Positions 35,035 through 45,833 of a stretch of 64,000 bases of DNA are shown here, piece after piece. The stretch comes from Halalkalibacter alkaliphilus (GTDB lineage Bacteria > Bacillota > Bacilli > Bacillales > Bacillaceae_D). The notes under the pieces are model-generated. The model saw only the letters and a program-made list of their open reading frames with translations. It had not been told where the DNA came from and made no database searches. The stretch lies in the NCBI RefSeq assembly GCF_023555415.1, contig NZ_JAKRYL010000006.1, forward strand, positions 1 to 64,000, written 5' to 3'. Within the stretch, counting starts at the first letter, position 1. Each line of letters begins with the position of its first letter. Both the position numbers and the translations under genes were made by a program.

Positions 35035-35085
35035 AAAAGGGATTATTCCAAGAAAGATCTATTTTTGACCTTATGGAATAATCCC
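35035..35085 (-). terminator. greA terminator
   Basis: GGGATTATTCCA / TGGAATAATCCC, a 12-bp stem with a long loop, followed by UUUU on the minus strand. Confidence 0.85.
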
Positions 35086-35117
35086 TGCTACAATGAGACA
35101 GCCCCTATAAACGTTTA

Positions 35118-35594
35118 TTAGTTAATATCAACAATCTTAATTTCCATTTCTCCACCAGGTGTATTTACGGAAACGGTATCATTAATGCTTCGTCCCAATA
35201 AACTTTGTGCCATTGGAGAATCATTAGAAATTTTGCCTGCAGCTGGGTCTGACTCCGCACTACCTACAATCGTGTACTCTTCCTCATCTCCGTCTGGAAG
35301 CTCAATGAATTTAACCGTTTTTCCAAGAGAAACAACATTTGCTGCCCCTTCTTCTTCCTCGATCATAACGGCATTACGGATCATTTTTTCAAGTTGAGCA
35401 ATACGCCCTTCAACAAATGCTTGTTCTTCCTTCGCTGAATCATACTCTGAGTTCTCCGAAAGGTCACCAAAGCTACGAGCAATTTTTATACGTTCAACGA
35501 CTTCTTTACGTCGCTCCGTCTTAAGATATTCTAACTCGTCTTCTAATTTCTTCTTTCCATCCATTGTCATATAATGCTTTTTCTCTTCTGCCAT
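35118..35594 (-). CDS. greA: Transcription elongation factor GreA
   Basis: Rescues backtracked RNA polymerase by stimulating transcript cleavage. The 158-residue protein has the coiled-coil N-terminal domain with the acidic tip ([18 protein letters not shown], about 42-59) and the FKBP-like C-terminal domain ([18 protein letters not shown]). ATG at 35594 follows GAGGAG with 8-nt spacing; the GTG three codons upstream is too close. Lies between udk and yrrS as in B. subtilis. Confidence 0.97.
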   Translation of the reverse strand: MAEEKKHYMTMDGKKKLEDELEYLKTERRKEVVERIKIARSFGDLSENSEYDSAKEEQAFVEGRIAQLEKMIRNAVMIEEEEGAANVVSLGKTVKFIELPDGDEEEYTIVGSAESDPAAGKISNDSPMAQSLLGRSINDTVSVNTPGGEMEIKIVDIN

Positions 35595-35669
35595 GTCTTT
35601 CACTCCTCATCTACTACGATCAATAAATAAATGCATGTAATATAGATAGTTCAAATACCTATGTAGACT

Positions 35670-35693
35670 AAAAACTCGGATGACCGAGTTTTT
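35670..35693. terminator. Terminator between udk and greA
   Basis: AAAAACTCGG / CCGAGTTTTT stem with a 4-nt loop and A/U tracts on both sides; mainly for udk. Confidence 0.9.
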
Positions 35694-35731
35694 ATAATCG
35701 TCTCATAAAATATAGACCTGTTCTTATGCTA

Positions 35732-36367
35732 TTACAAAATCGCTTTCTCTTCAATAATTGTACGAATTTTAGTTACCATTAGATCAATTGCGACACGATT
35801 CTGCCCGCCTTCTGGCACAATTACATCAGCATAACGCTTTGTTGGTTCAATAAACTGCAGGTGCATTGGTCTAACAACTGACGTATATTGATCAATTACT
35901 GACTCAATTGATCGACCACGATCCTCAATATCTCTGACAAGTCGTCTAATGATACGAATATCTGCATCAGCATCAACAAACAGTTTAATATCCATCATAT
36001 CACGCAAGCGTTCATCCTCAAGTATCAAAATTCCTTCCACAATAATAACATCCTTTGGTTCAATGACGATCACATCATTAGACCTTGTATGTGCTTTATA
36101 ATCATAGACAGGTTTTTTTATTCCTTTACCTGCTGAAAGTAGTTGTAAGTGCTCTAATAGTAGATCATTATCAAATGCTAATGGATGATCATAATTTGTT
36201 TCCAAACGTTCCTCAAAGCTTAGATGACTTTGATCTTTATAATAAGCATCTTGTTCAATTAATACAATTGATTGTTCATTAAATTGATAAAAGATTTCTT
36301 TAGCTACCGTTGTTTTACCAGACCCTGTGCCCCCGGCAACACCGATAACAATAGGTTTTTTTGACAT
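35732..36367 (-). CDS. udk: Uridine kinase
   Basis: Phosphorylates uridine and cytidine in pyrimidine salvage. The P-loop [14 protein letters not shown] is at residues 9-22, followed by [21 protein letters not shown] and the Walker B region [10 protein letters not shown]. 211 residues. Its ATG overlaps the trhP2 stop by one base (TAATG), so translation is probably coupled; the operon trmR-trhP1-trhP2-udk ends at the hairpin after udk. Confidence 0.97.
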   Translation of the reverse strand: MSKKPIVIGVAGGTGSGKTTVAKEIFYQFNEQSIVLIEQDAYYKDQSHLSFEERLETNYDHPLAFDNDLLLEHLQLLSAGKGIKKPVYDYKAHTRSNDVIVIEPKDVIIVEGILILEDERLRDMMDIKLFVDADADIRIIRRLVRDIEDRGRSIESVIDQYTSVVRPMHLQFIEPTKRYADVIVPEGGQNRVAIDLMVTKIRTIIEEKAIL

Positions 36368-37629
36368 TATCTTACCTCTTTACGCATCATGTTTTGCGGA
36401 TACACATGCTTATCTACTTTAAAACGAACAATTTGTAATGGATGTCTAGCAGCATCAATTTCATTACCGTCTTCATCCCAGATTGTTCCAACTTTTTGAA
36501 TAAAATTCGAGATTTCCGGTCCAAAAAATTCAATCTCATCACCTGTCTTAAAGTGATTTCGTTGCTGCAATGTAACCATCGATGTTTGCTCGTCATAATT
36601 AAGAACCAACCCTGCAAAATCATACTTAGTTCGTTTTGGGTGCTTCCCATACATTTGTTCTTCAAATGTTGGTTCTCCTTCAAAAAATTGTGGAGCAAAG
36701 TCACGATTGGCACACTTTTCAAGCTCATCTAGCCATGCCTTATCAATTTGGAAGTTATCAGGATCTTCACAATATGCATCAATGACTTTACGGTATACAC
36801 TTGTAACCGTCGCTACATAGTGAATTGATTTCATTCGGCCTTCAACCTTTAGACTGTCAATCCCTGCTTCAATCAACTTCGGAATCGCTTGAACGAGGTT
36901 TAAATCTTTCGGACTCATTGTGTATTGAGGATCGCCTTCTTCAAATAAAGCTTTCTCGCCATTTTCATTCGTCTCATATAAATCATATTCCCAGCGACAT
37001 GATTGACAACATCCACCACGATTTGAGTCACGAGCTGTCATATGATTACTCAAAACACAGCGTCCTGAATAAGAGATACACATGGCACCATGAATAAACG
37101 CTTCAATTTCAATGTCTACTTTTTTCTTCATCTCAAGCATCTCTTCTAGACCTACCTCACGCGCTAGAACGACACGATGAAGCCCCTCTTCTTTCCAGTA
37201 CTTTACTGCAAGCCAGTTACTTAACGACTGCTGTGTACTCAAGTGTACTTCTACCTTGGGGGCTACTCGTTTACAGGTCTCAATGATAAGAGGATCAGCA
37301 ACAATAATTCCTGTAACCCCTATTTCTTGAAGAGATTGTAAATATTCTTCAAGCCCGTCCATGTTTTCATTATGAGCAAAGATATTTGTTGTCACATAAA
37401 TTTTTGCACCATACTTATTAGCAAACTCGACCCCTTCTTTCATTTCCTCAATAGAGAAGTTGTCAGCATTGGACCTTAGACCAAATTCACGTCCGCCGAT
37501 AAATACAGCATCTGCACCATAATGGACCGCAACTTTGAGCTTCTCTAAGCTCCCAGCTGGAGCTAAAAGTTCTGGTTTCTTTGTAATCACACGTTTTCCT
37601 TCTTTTGTCCGTTCTGCAATAGTTGCCAT
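36367..37629 (-). CDS. trhP2: U32 peptidase-family tRNA hydroxylation protein TrhP2 (YrrO)
   Basis: In B. subtilis the YrrN/YrrO pair makes 5-hydroxyuridine at tRNA position 34, with prephenate involved. The U32 signature is present ([20 protein letters not shown], about 186-205) together with the cysteine cluster [13 protein letters not shown] that can hold an Fe-S cluster. I chose the ATG at 37629 (9 nt after GGGAGG); an ATG two codons upstream has only 3 nt. About 420 residues. It lies between trhP1 and udk. Confidence 0.94.
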   Translation of the reverse strand: MATIAERTKEGKRVITKKPELLAPAGSLEKLKVAVHYGADAVFIGGREFGLRSNADNFSIEEMKEGVEFANKYGAKIYVTTNIFAHNENMDGLEEYLQSLQEIGVTGIIVADPLIIETCKRVAPKVEVHLSTQQSLSNWLAVKYWKEEGLHRVVLAREVGLEEMLEMKKKVDIEIEAFIHGAMCISYSGRCVLSNHMTARDSNRGGCCQSCRWEYDLYETNENGEKALFEEGDPQYTMSPKDLNLVQAIPKLIEAGIDSLKVEGRMKSIHYVATVTSVYRKVIDAYCEDPDNFQIDKAWLDELEKCANRDFAPQFFEGEPTFEEQMYGKHPKRTKYDFAGLVLNYDEQTSMVTLQQRNHFKTGDEIEFFGPEISNFIQKVGTIWDEDGNEIDAARHPLQIVRFKVDKHVYPQNMMRKEVR

Positions 37630-37647
37630 CTTCATAAGCCTCCCTTC

Positions 37648-38583
37648 TTAATATACCGTTTCTTTAAAGAAGAACCCTGTATCTAGTTTGCGGTTTTCTG
37701 GTTGAATTTCTTCTAGTTTGTTTAAATATTCCTCTTTATGCTCTTCGTATTCATCACGGTTCGTTACACATAAATCAATAGCCTCTCGGTAGAGAGCTGT
37801 TGTTGTTTCCATATAATCCGTAGACTTTAGCAGTCCATCTATTTTAAAGCTATCGACCTCTGCATCAATCATCTCTTCTAATTCGTCAATAATGCAAATA
37901 TCATTCGGACTCATAATATGAGTTCCATTTTCATCTTCAAAGATTGGGTAACGCGCATTGCGTTCGGGATCAAATAAGTGTAAATTTCGCTCTTTATCAC
38001 GTTTTTCCACAGATAAATTTTTCCCTTGGAACTGCATATAGTTTCCAATTAACGTTCTCTTTGATTGAAACATACTTGTCATTCCATGAACTTGAACCTC
38101 TATTTCAACTTCAGCATTTTCTTTGATTTCTACAATCGCATCCATGTTGATCTCTCGAGCTAAAACTGCACGTTTTGCTCCTTTACGCCCCCAATAATTA
38201 GCGGTAAACCAGTTGGTTGCTGTCTGTTCTGTATTCCAGTGTAATTTCATATCTGGTGCAACTTCCCGTACTGTCATTAAAACAGCCGGATCTCCAAAAG
38301 TAATTCCATCTACACCTGCTTCATGTAAAAATTGAACATAATCAGCCAACTCGTCTACTTTTTCATTATGAAAAAGAGCATTCATCGCTACATAAACTTT
38401 TTTCCCTTGATTATGAGCAATAGTTGTCGCTTCTTTAACATCGTCTCTTGAAAATTCTCCTGCTAAACGAAGGCCGTAGCGTTCCTCCCCAATAACAATC
38501 GCATCAGCCCCAGCCGCAAACAATCGGTTTACAGCTTCCATATTCTTTGGTGTGACGAGTAGTTCAGGTTTCTTCTCCATCAT
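37648..38583 (-). CDS. trhP1: U32 peptidase-family tRNA hydroxylation protein TrhP1 (YrrN)
   Basis: Partner of TrhP2 in forming 5-hydroxyuridine at the tRNA wobble base in B. subtilis. The 311-residue protein shares the U32 fold (PELLVTPKNMEAVNRLFAAGADAIVIGEERYGLRL at the start; shown here only as landmarks) but lacks the cysteine cluster seen in TrhP2, as expected for YrrN. ATG follows AAAAGGAG. It lies 18 nt upstream of trhP2 and 14 nt after trmR. Confidence 0.93.
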   Translation of the reverse strand: MMEKKPELLVTPKNMEAVNRLFAAGADAIVIGEERYGLRLAGEFSRDDVKEATTIAHNQGKKVYVAMNALFHNEKVDELADYVQFLHEAGVDGITFGDPAVLMTVREVAPDMKLHWNTEQTATNWFTANYWGRKGAKRAVLAREINMDAIVEIKENAEVEIEVQVHGMTSMFQSKRTLIGNYMQFQGKNLSVEKRDKERNLHLFDPERNARYPIFEDENGTHIMSPNDICIIDELEEMIDAEVDSFKIDGLLKSTDYMETTTALYREAIDLCVTNRDEYEEHKEEYLNKLEEIQPENRKLDTGFFFKETVY

Positions 38584-38597
38584 TTCACCAGCTCCTT

Positions 38598-39236
38598 TTA
38601 TTTCTTAATGCTTACAGCCAACCCATCCCCCACAGGCAAAATTCTTGTCTCATAATGTGGGTGATTCATCAACCATTCATTATAGCTTTTTATCTTTTTC
38701 GCTATTTTTTGCAAACGTTTATTTTCTATGTCTTCTTCTGCAACTAACCCGCGGAAGAGCACATTATCTGAATAAATTACACCACCAGTTTTCACATATT
38801 TCCCATAAAGATCGAAAAAGCGCTGGTATTGTCCTTTGGCGGCATCAATAAATAATACATCAAAAGGTGGTTCTGATTCAAGTGTTTGAACTAAATCAAG
38901 AGCATCACCAAACTTAAGATGAATCCGGTTTGTAAGTCCAAGAGACGTAATATTTTTATCTGCTTCATTAAACCTTTCTTCATCTCGTTCAATCGTAATG
39001 ATTTCAGCAGCAGGTAATGCTTGAGCCATTCGAATGGCCGAGTAACCAATCGCTGTTCCAATCTCAAGAATCCTCTTAGGCTCATGCAGTTTCATTTGCT
39101 GCAAGAGACTTTCCATCCCGACTAAATCCATGATAGGAACATGATTAATCCTTGCATATTCTTCTATTTCTTCAACCTGATTACCACGTGTGGGAATGAT
39201 TGATTTCAAATAACTCTCTACTCGTTTATTAATCAT
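38598..39236 (-). CDS. trmR: tRNA 5-hydroxyuridine methyltransferase TrmR (YrrM)
   Basis: An O-methyltransferase of the catechol-OMT fold that, in B. subtilis, converts 5-hydroxyuridine-34 of tRNA to 5-methoxyuridine. SAM motif ILEIGTAIGYSAIRMA at about 56-71, and the metal/active-site region VLFIDAAKGQYQRFF. 212 residues. It heads the trmR-trhP1-trhP2-udk cluster, which holds both steps of mo5U synthesis. Confidence 0.93.
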   Translation of the reverse strand: MINKRVESYLKSIIPTRGNQVEEIEEYARINHVPIMDLVGMESLLQQMKLHEPKRILEIGTAIGYSAIRMAQALPAAEIITIERDEERFNEADKNITSLGLTNRIHLKFGDALDLVQTLESEPPFDVLFIDAAKGQYQRFFDLYGKYVKTGGVIYSDNVLFRGLVAEEDIENKRLQKIAKKIKSYNEWLMNHPHYETRILPVGDGLAVSIKK

Positions 39237-39266
39237 TTTTACACTCCATTCTTGTCATTAAACCAT

Positions 39267-39309
39267 AAAAAAAGGGTGTGTTCTCGTATACTTGAACACA
39301 TCCCCCTTA
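39267..39309 (-). terminator. mltG terminator
   Basis: GGGTGTGTTC / GAACACATCCC stem with a 10-nt loop and seven U residues on the minus strand. Confidence 0.88.
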
Positions 39310-39326
39310 AAAAATCCATGATCATT

Positions 39327-40478
39327 CTATTCTTCTTCAGTCTCTGTGGACTGGCCTTCAACCCATTCATTACGGTATCTTTGATGAGTACGGTTATGCT
39401 CTTCATACGTTTCGTTATAAATGACTTCTCCATTAAAACGAGCATAGAAGAACAAGTAATCTGTCTCTTCAGGATTCAAAGCAGCTCTAATTGAATCCTT
39501 ACCTGGGTTAGCAATAGGGCCTATAGGGATTCCTGCATAACGATACGTATTATAAGGTGAATCAACCTCTAACGCAGCATAGCTCGTCATATATAGGTGC
39601 TCACCGAGTGCATAAGAAACAGTTGGGTCTACTTGAAGCCTCATGTCCCTATCTAAACGATTGTACAACACTCCTGAAATTAGATAGCGATCCTCTGACT
39701 TCTGAGCTTCCCGTTCAATAATCGATGCAAGCGTTAAAATTTCATGAACACTGTATTCACTTTGTTCAAGCTCAGTAGAAAATTCTTCTAGCACACTCTG
39801 TGTCCCACTAAGCATGGCTTCTACTATTGATTGGATAGTAGGGCTCTCATCCATAAAGTCATAACGTGCAGGGAACAAATAGCCTTCTAATGCATAACGA
39901 ATGTCCTCTTCTAAAATGTCTTCTGTTAACATTGAGTATTGATCAATTAGCACTTCTATATACTCTTGATCGGTTAAAACTTCCATAACTTCTTCTTCGC
40001 TATGATCTGTTTCACGGGCGATAATCTCAGCAACATCTTCAAGCCATCTCCCTTCAGGTACTGTGAAAACCAACTCAGGTTCTTGTAGTACCCTACCTTC
40101 TTTCAATTCCGCAATAATATCATCCATTGTCATCGCAGTTGAAAGAGCATAATCTCCAGCTTGAAACCCTGATTCGTTTTTATACCGAACATAATATCGA
40201 AACATTGTTCCGCTTCTAACAAGTCCCTCTTCCTCTAATATGGTTCCAATCTGGTTCGCAGTTGATCCAATGGGAATGGTAACTTGAATTTTCTCTGGGT
40301 TATCTGAATCAACAGGCCCGAGCATATTTGTCACGTAAAAATAAGCGATAATTAATGTAATGATACCTATCAAAAATAAACCAATTAAACTAAAAAAGAC
40401 GATTCTCCTCACAACTCGTGCCTGAGAAACTCGCTCTTCATACAATTCATTTCGTGGTTTTTCGTTGGAATTAGACAT
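39327..40478 (-). CDS. mltG: Endolytic murein transglycosylase MltG (YrrL)
   Basis: Membrane-bound transglycosylase that cuts new glycan strands and sets their length. The 383-residue protein has a cytosolic N-terminus, one transmembrane helix (about 27-51) and a YceG-like domain; the catalytic glutamate is in LTLASIIEREAQ, and DPTVSYALGEH and NTYRYAGIPIGPIANPGKDSI follow. I chose the ATG at 40478 after GGAGGAG; the ATG one codon earlier is nearly adjacent to the site. It lies after the DUF1292 gene, as in B. subtilis. Confidence 0.95.
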   Translation of the reverse strand: MSNSNEKPRNELYEERVSQARVVRRIVFFSLIGLFLIGIITLIIAYFYVTNMLGPVDSDNPEKIQVTIPIGSTANQIGTILEEEGLVRSGTMFRYYVRYKNESGFQAGDYALSTAMTMDDIIAELKEGRVLQEPELVFTVPEGRWLEDVAEIIARETDHSEEEVMEVLTDQEYIEVLIDQYSMLTEDILEEDIRYALEGYLFPARYDFMDESPTIQSIVEAMLSGTQSVLEEFSTELEQSEYSVHEILTLASIIEREAQKSEDRYLISGVLYNRLDRDMRLQVDPTVSYALGEHLYMTSYAALEVDSPYNTYRYAGIPIGPIANPGKDSIRAALNPEETDYLFFYARFNGEVIYNETYEEHNRTHQRYRNEWVEGQSTETEEE

Positions 40479-40529
40479 CATTCTCCTCCTTCCACCGTCT
40501 TATTATACTACATTTCGACGAAAGTTAAA

Positions 40530-40609
40530 GAGAAAAAGCAGTACCCTGGTTTTTGGGTACTGCTTTTTCTCGAAAGTACCCTGGTTTTGGGTACTGCTTT
40601 TTCTCGAAA
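40530..40609. repeat. Duplicated terminator hairpin between yrzB and mltG
   Basis: A 17-bp perfect stem (40530-40546 with 40555-40571, 8-nt loop) followed by a near-exact tandem copy of its right half: the 35-nt unit 40541-40575 is repeated at 40576-40609 with one base lost. The second copy forms its own GTACCC / GGGTAC hairpin. Together they probably end yrzB transcription. Confidence 0.85.
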
Positions 40610-40621
40610 AAATATCTTTTG

Positions 40622-40912
40622 TTATTCCTCATCTTCAGGCTGAAACGTATTTAACATCTCTTCAACCATTTCCCATTCTTCATCTGTTTCCACTGGGAAT
40701 AAAGCAATGTCATCTTCTTCACCTTCACGATCTTCATAGCGGAAGGCAAAAACTTCTACTTCTTCTTCATCGTCTTCATCCGCACCAACAGGCGTCACTA
40801 AAATATATGACTTCTCTGTTGCATCTACATGAAACCTGAATAACTCATCAAAAAGATGCTCGTCCCCATTCTCATCAGGGATTACAATTCGTTCTTTTTC
40901 TTGTTCTGTCAT
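40622..40912 (-). CDS. yrzB: DUF1292 family protein (YrzB)
   Basis: A very acidic 96-residue protein of the DUF1292/YrzB family; function unknown. It sits in the conserved order yrzL-ruvX-yrzB-mltG. ATG at 40912; it starts 31 nt after ruvX. A strong duplicated hairpin follows. Confidence 0.92.
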   Translation of the reverse strand: MTEQEKERIVIPDENGDEHLFDELFRFHVDATEKSYILVTPVGADEDDEEEVEVFAFRYEDREGEEDDIALFPVETDEEWEMVEEMLNTFQPEDEE

Positions 40913-40943
40913 TATGTTTGCACCTCTTGTAATTAGTTAGGTT

Positions 40944-41360
40944 CTAACCTATATGGTCAAGATACCCTTGTAATATCATGACCGCAGCCATTTTATCAAT
41001 GACTTGCTTTCTTTTTTTACGACTCACATCTGCAGAGATGAGCATTCTTTCTGCAGCAACAGTCGTTAAACGCTCATCCCACATCTTTATCGTGCACGAA
41101 ACATGATTACTTAATGTATCAGCAAACAATTGACTTCGTTCACCACTAGGACCAATCGATCCGTTCATATTTTTGGGCAATCCTATTACAATCGTGTCGA
41201 CGCCATGTTCTTTGACAAGGTTGGCAATGGCTTCAAAGTCCTTGTCTTCTTCATCTTCTTCACGTCTAAGAGTCGTTAACCCTTGTGCAGTCCACCCAAG
41301 TTCATCACTTAAAGCGACTCCTATCGTTTTAGTCCCAACATCTAATCCGAGTGCTCTCAT
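40944..41360 (-). CDS. ruvX: Pre-16S rRNA nuclease / Holliday junction resolvase-like YqgF (RuvX)
   Basis: RNase H-fold nuclease thought to mature the 5' end of 16S rRNA. The 138-residue protein begins [19 protein letters not shown] with the first catalytic aspartate at D7; the second acidic site is near GLPKNMNG and the third is WDERLTT...[16 protein letters not shown]. It overlaps yrzL by 4 nt. Confidence 0.95.
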   Translation of the reverse strand: MRALGLDVGTKTIGVALSDELGWTAQGLTTLRREEDEEDKDFEAIANLVKEHGVDTIVIGLPKNMNGSIGPSGERSQLFADTLSNHVSCTIKMWDERLTTVAAERMLISADVSRKKRKQVIDKMAAVMILQGYLDHIG

Positions 41361-41629
41361 CCATTCTCCTTACGGTGCTGTGATAAATAGGATTTCACTA
41401 ACTCTTCAATTAGTTCATCACGTTCTAGCTTACGAATGAGTGTCCGCGCGTCCTTGTGACGCGGAATATACGCAGGATCTCCTGAAAGTAAATAGCCAAC
41501 AATTTGGTTAATGGGGTTATAGCCTTTCTCCTCTAGTGACTCATATACAGAAAGGAGCACCTCTTGGACATCAACATCAACCGTGTCATCATGAAAATTA
41601 AATTGCATCGTTTTGTCCATAGAGCTCAT
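41357..41629 (-). CDS. yrzL: IreB family regulatory phosphoprotein (YrzL)
   Basis: IreB in Enterococcus is a small substrate of the PASTA kinase IreK and controls cephalosporin resistance; the Bacillus homologue is YrzL. The 90-residue product ends with the highly conserved [20 protein letters not shown] (20 of a longer block) and [20 protein letters not shown] at 41629 after AGAGGTG matches the B. subtilis start MSSFDKTM-like; the longer frame is rejected. It follows alaS and overlaps ruvX. Confidence 0.95.
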   Translation of the reverse strand: MSSMDKTMQFNFHDDTVDVDVQEVLLSVYESLEEKGYNPINQIVGYLLSGDPAYIPRHKDARTLIRKLERDELIEELVKSYLSQHRKENG

Positions 41630-41725
41630 CACAAACACCTCTTTCATTCATTGCTGTCAGACAAAAATCTTCGTAGATCTTGTCCAACAGCTTATCTATT
41701 TCCATTGTACACCATTAAAGTACAA

Positions 41726-44365
41726 TTAGGAAATTGTATTTACATATTCTTCTACAAATGCTAGAGCTGCCTCTAGCTGCGCCGGATTTTTCCCACCTGC
41801 TTGCGCCATATCTGGACGGCCACCACCGCCTCCGCCACAGCGGCTCGCCACTTCTTTTACTAATTTCCCAGCGTGGAATCCTTTATCTAGCAGATCCTTT
41901 GTTACACCAGCTACAATGTTAACTTTATCACCAGATACTGCACCTAAGACGATGATTCCAGACGACAAATCTTGTTTTAACGTGTCAACAATCCCACGTA
42001 ACCCATCCATATCTGCTGCATCGACTTTCTTTGTTAATACTGTAACCCCGTTTATTTCGATCGCTTCATTAACGAGATTCCCAGCTTCCATATTACCCAA
42101 TTTTGCTGTTAATGATTCATTTTCTCGTTGTAAATCACGAATTTGTTGTTGTGTTGCTTCTAGCCTAGCAGGAACATCTTGAACTCGTTTCACTTTTAAG
42201 TTCGCTGCAACATCCTTTAACAATTGAATTTGTCCATTCATATGCTCATAGGCACCCTTGCCGGTAACTGCCTCAATACGGCGTACCCCTGCACCAATTC
42301 CTGATTCCGAAACTAACTTAAACAAACCAATTTCAGCTGTGTTGCGAACGTGACAGCCTCCACAAAGCTCTAAGCTGTAATCTCCTACTTTTACAACACG
42401 AACCGTTTCTCCGTATTTTTCACCGAATAAAGCCATGGCACCCATTTCTTTAGCTTCGTCTAATTTCTTGAGAGAAATATCTACAGTAAGTGCATTCCAT
42501 ATTTGCTCATTTACGATTTCCTCCACTTTTGTCATTTCTTCAGGTGTTACTTGACCAAAGTGAGAGAAGTCAAAGCGCAAGCGGTCTTCAGAAACTAACG
42601 ACCCAGCCTGGTTAACATGTGCACCAAGAACGTCTTTTAAAGCTTGGTGTAATAAATGAGTAGCCGTATGGTTTTTCACAATCGAAATTCTCTCTGTTTC
42701 TTCAACAATACATGTTACAGTTGTTCCTTTTTCAAGCACTCCCTCTTTTACTTGAACGGTATGAAGGTGTTGGCCATTTGGTGCTTTTGTTACGGCCTTA
42801 ACCTCTGCAAGAAGATTTTCACCACGGATTGTTCCTGTATCTGCTACTTGTCCTCCGCTCTCCGCATAAAAAGGCGTTTCTTTTAATATGATTTGTGCTG
42901 TATTTCCAGCTGAGACGATGTCCGTTAGTTCTTTTTCAAAAACAATTACTTCCACTTTGGACTCAGATTTCAAATGGTCATATCCAACAAATGTGCTTTC
43001 GGTCGTAATTTGTCCAAGCACTTCATCTTGAACCTGCATAGAACCAGATTCTTGACGCGCAGAACGAGCACGTTCACGTTGACCTTCCATTTCACGCTCA
43101 AAGCCTTCACGATCAATATCCAATCCTTTTTCTTGAACGTATTCTTCTGTTAAATCAACCGGAAAACCGTACGTATCATACAAACGGAATACATCTGCCC
43201 CATCAATGACTTTCTTTCCCGACTGAGCAGCATCATTAAGAACCTTTTCAAGGATTGACAACCCTTCATTTAACGTTTCATGGAAACGTTCCTCTTCATT
43301 TTTCATTACTTTTTGAACAAACCCTGTTTTCTCTTTAACTTCTGGGTAGAAATCTACCATAATTTCACCAACAACCGGTACAAGTTCATACATAAAAGGT
43401 CTGTGGATCGAAATTAGTTTTGCATAACGAACCGCACGGCGTAATAACCTTCTAAGAACATAGCCACGACCTTCATTTGATGGGAGCGCCCCATCTGTTA
43501 CAGCAAATGTTACCGTACGCACATGATCAGCTATCACTTTAAATGCGACATCCGTTTCTTTATCTTTCCCATATTTCAACCCAGAAATTTCTTCTGTCGC
43601 TTGTATAATCGGCAAAAATAAATCTGTTTCAAAATTTGTAGGTGTATCTTGAATAACGGAAACCATGCGCTCAAGGCCCATACCCGTATCAATATTCTTC
43701 TTTGGAAGCGGTGTATAGGTTCCATCTGGGTTGTGGTTAAATTGAGAAAAAACAAGGTTCCATACTTCTAAATACCGTTCATTTTCTCCACCAGGATAAA
43801 GTTCAGGATCTGTCTCATCATTTCCATAACTTGGTCCACGATCGTAGAAAATCTCTGTATTCGGGCCACTTGGTCCTTCACCAATATCCCAGAAATTCCC
43901 TTCAAGACGAATGATACGTTCTTCTGGAATCCCGATTTTTTCTTTCCAATAATCATAAGCTTCATTATCTTCAGGATGAACCGTTACAGATAATTTCTCT
44001 GGGTCAAAGCCAACCCATTTTTCACTCGTTAAAAACTCCCATGCCCACTCAATTGCTTCTTCCTTAAAGTAATCACCAATCGAAAAGTTACCAAGCATTT
44101 CAAAAAACGTGTGATGACGTGCTGTCTTTCCAACATTTTCAATATCATTAGTACGGATTGACTTTTGCGCATTCGTAATTCGCGGATTTTCAGGAATAAC
44201 TCGTCCATCAAAATATTTCTTTAATGTAGCTACACCACTATTAATCCAAAGCAAGGAAGGATCTTCATGCGGAACTAAAGAAGCACTTGGTTCAATGTCA
44301 TGCCCTTTTTCTTTGAAAAAGTCTAAATACATTTGTCTAACTTGAGCAGATGTTAGTTTTTTCAT
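41726..44365 (-). CDS. alaS: Alanyl-tRNA synthetase
   Basis: Class II synthetase that charges tRNA-Ala and edits misactivated Ser/Gly. Full length at 879 residues: catalytic domain starting [20 protein letters not shown], editing domain with the zinc-type motifs [11 protein letters not shown] and CGGCHV, and a C-terminal domain with [18 protein letters not shown]. Control is by a T-box leader and a consensus promoter upstream. It is followed by yrzL as in B. subtilis. Confidence 0.98.
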   Translation of the reverse strand: MKKLTSAQVRQMYLDFFKEKGHDIEPSASLVPHEDPSLLWINSGVATLKKYFDGRVIPENPRITNAQKSIRTNDIENVGKTARHHTFFEMLGNFSIGDYFKEEAIEWAWEFLTSEKWVGFDPEKLSVTVHPEDNEAYDYWKEKIGIPEERIIRLEGNFWDIGEGPSGPNTEIFYDRGPSYGNDETDPELYPGGENERYLEVWNLVFSQFNHNPDGTYTPLPKKNIDTGMGLERMVSVIQDTPTNFETDLFLPIIQATEEISGLKYGKDKETDVAFKVIADHVRTVTFAVTDGALPSNEGRGYVLRRLLRRAVRYAKLISIHRPFMYELVPVVGEIMVDFYPEVKEKTGFVQKVMKNEEERFHETLNEGLSILEKVLNDAAQSGKKVIDGADVFRLYDTYGFPVDLTEEYVQEKGLDIDREGFEREMEGQRERARSARQESGSMQVQDEVLGQITTESTFVGYDHLKSESKVEVIVFEKELTDIVSAGNTAQIILKETPFYAESGGQVADTGTIRGENLLAEVKAVTKAPNGQHLHTVQVKEGVLEKGTTVTCIVEETERISIVKNHTATHLLHQALKDVLGAHVNQAGSLVSEDRLRFDFSHFGQVTPEEMTKVEEIVNEQIWNALTVDISLKKLDEAKEMGAMALFGEKYGETVRVVKVGDYSLELCGGCHVRNTAEIGLFKLVSESGIGAGVRRIEAVTGKGAYEHMNGQIQLLKDVAANLKVKRVQDVPARLEATQQQIRDLQRENESLTAKLGNMEAGNLVNEAIEINGVTVLTKKVDAADMDGLRGIVDTLKQDLSSGIIVLGAVSGDKVNIVAGVTKDLLDKGFHAGKLVKEVASRCGGGGGGRPDMAQAGGKNPAQLEAALAFVEEYVNTIS

Positions 44366-44404
44366 TTTGGTCTCTCCTTATTATGTAAATGTTTTTTTAA
44401 ACAA

Positions 44405-44682
44405 ATAAAAAAACCCCAATCCCTAAAAGGGACGAGAGTTTATCACGCGGTACCACCCTAATTATAGACAATTACCTATTGTCTATCACTTAAACACCTT
44501 AACGCGGCTTAACGTCAGAGATTATCTGCACTCAGGAGTAGCCTTCTGAAGCCCTTCACACAGTGTACTTTCAGCCAAGGTACACCTCTCTTTAGAATGG
44601 TCTGCTTCATACTCGTTCCTTCAATGTTTTTTTGCTTTATGTTTTTAATAATTGCCATCTCGTTAAAACCTCTATATGATGC
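44405..44682 (-). promoter_or_regulatory. T-box riboswitch of alaS
   Basis: The T-box sequence AGGGTGGTACCGCG reads on the minus strand at 44446-44459. It is followed by a terminator hairpin and seven U residues (about 44411-44437). Stem I lies upstream to about 44680. Two alanine codons sit where a specifier is expected (GCT at 44540-44542 in GAAGGCTAC, GCA at 44527-44529). Uncharged tRNA-Ala would favour the antiterminator. This fills the 348-bp gap between yrrI and alaS. Confidence 0.93.
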
Positions 44683-44688
44683 CCTTCT

Positions 44689-44717
44689 ATTATAGAAATC
44701 CAACATTCAAATGTCAA
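44689..44717 (-). promoter_or_regulatory. Consensus sigma-A promoter of alaS
   Basis: TTGACA (44712-44717), 17-nt spacer, TATAAT (44689-44694): a perfect match. The -35 overlaps the yrrI stop codon. Confidence 0.9.
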
Positions 44718-45772
44718 TCTTTCATAAAATGAAAACGTATATGCAACAAAGTAACTTTTCCAATCGCTAAAATAGGTACGGCAACTAACATCCCGAGAAA
44801 GCCACCTACTTCGACCCCAACTAAGAGAGCAAGGATGATTAATGCAGGGTGCAGATGCAGTGTCTTTCCTACAATGACTGGAGAAAGGATATTTCCTTCA
44901 ATTTGCTGAATGACAAAGATTAAGATTATTGTTGCAATTCCCAATTGCCAAGATTGCAAAAATGCAATAATAACAGCGGGGACCGCCCCAATAAAAGGTC
45001 CAAAGTAAGGAATTAAATCCATCGCTCCCATGAACAAACCTAGTAAAATTGGATAAGGAACCCCGAGCAACCATAAACCAATTGTAGAAATAATAAATAC
45101 AGATAAGGACACTAACAACTGTCCACGGATGTAACTTCCAAACGTATGGTCAACGTCTTTAATATATTTCTTTAGTGCCTCTCTCCATTTTCTAGGTGTT
45201 ATATACCAAGATATCCTTCGAATTAAATCGTGATCCTTTAGGAAGAAGAAAACAAGAAAAGGGATAACGATAAATGAAAACATTGATTTTATTAGAAAAA
45301 GTGCTGCATTCTCAATCTGATCAAAAGCACTTTCTCCCATTCGAACAAGCTGTACTCTCCACTCCTGGGTTTGGGCTTGTAACGGTGCAGGAAGAGTCCT
45401 AATGTAGCTTTGGAGTCTCTCTGTTTCTCTTTCTATCTCACGAATTTGTGCTGGTATTGTTTCAAATGCATGTTGAATCTGTTTGATAAATGACGGAAGC
45501 CCTATCGTTAAAAGAAACCCTAATATAAACACAATTAAAAAGAAAATAATTAAGACAGCAAACGGTCGTGATAATCCAGAATCATGCATTCGTTCTACTA
45601 AAGGGTGAAGTAAATAAGTAAGAAGCACAGCAATTCCAACCGGTAACGCAAGCGCTCTAAACATTGCCCCAATAGGAGATAGCAATGGGGCTAGCTGAAC
45701 GAACATATAGATGATTAGTAGTGTAAGTAACGTGAAAGTAAGGCGGTACATCCACTTCTTCTCGTTTTCCAT
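44714..45772 (-). CDS. yrrI: AI-2E family transporter (YrrI)
   Basis: A 352-residue polytopic protein of the AI-2E/PerM-like permease family with about seven to eight hydrophobic segments. Family landmarks are LLTYLLHPLVERM near the N-terminus, MGAMDLIPYFGPFIGAVPAV (about residues 250-269) and GNILSPVIVGKTLHLHP. Substrate unknown; several members of this family are Na+(Li+)/H+ antiporters in halophiles, which would fit this organism but is only an inference. The ATG at 45772 follows GGGGGTG. Located upstream of alaS. Confidence 0.92.
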   Translation of the reverse strand: MENEKKWMYRLTFTLLTLLIIYMFVQLAPLLSPIGAMFRALALPVGIAVLLTYLLHPLVERMHDSGLSRPFAVLIIFFLIVFILGFLLTIGLPSFIKQIQHAFETIPAQIREIERETERLQSYIRTLPAPLQAQTQEWRVQLVRMGESAFDQIENAALFLIKSMFSFIVIPFLVFFFLKDHDLIRRISWYITPRKWREALKKYIKDVDHTFGSYIRGQLLVSLSVFIISTIGLWLLGVPYPILLGLFMGAMDLIPYFGPFIGAVPAVIIAFLQSWQLGIATIILIFVIQQIEGNILSPVIVGKTLHLHPALIILALLVGVEVGGFLGMLVAVPILAIGKVTLLHIRFHFMKD

Positions 45773-45833
45773 CGTATACACCCCCAACCTTTATCTTGTG
45801 CAAGCATTTTATATCCATACAACCCTGCACGCA

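Noticed and set aside
40465-40839. 124-residue Leu/His-rich frame opposite yrzB
   Set aside because: It crosses the duplicated terminator and the start region of mltG and mirrors the acidic yrzB gene.
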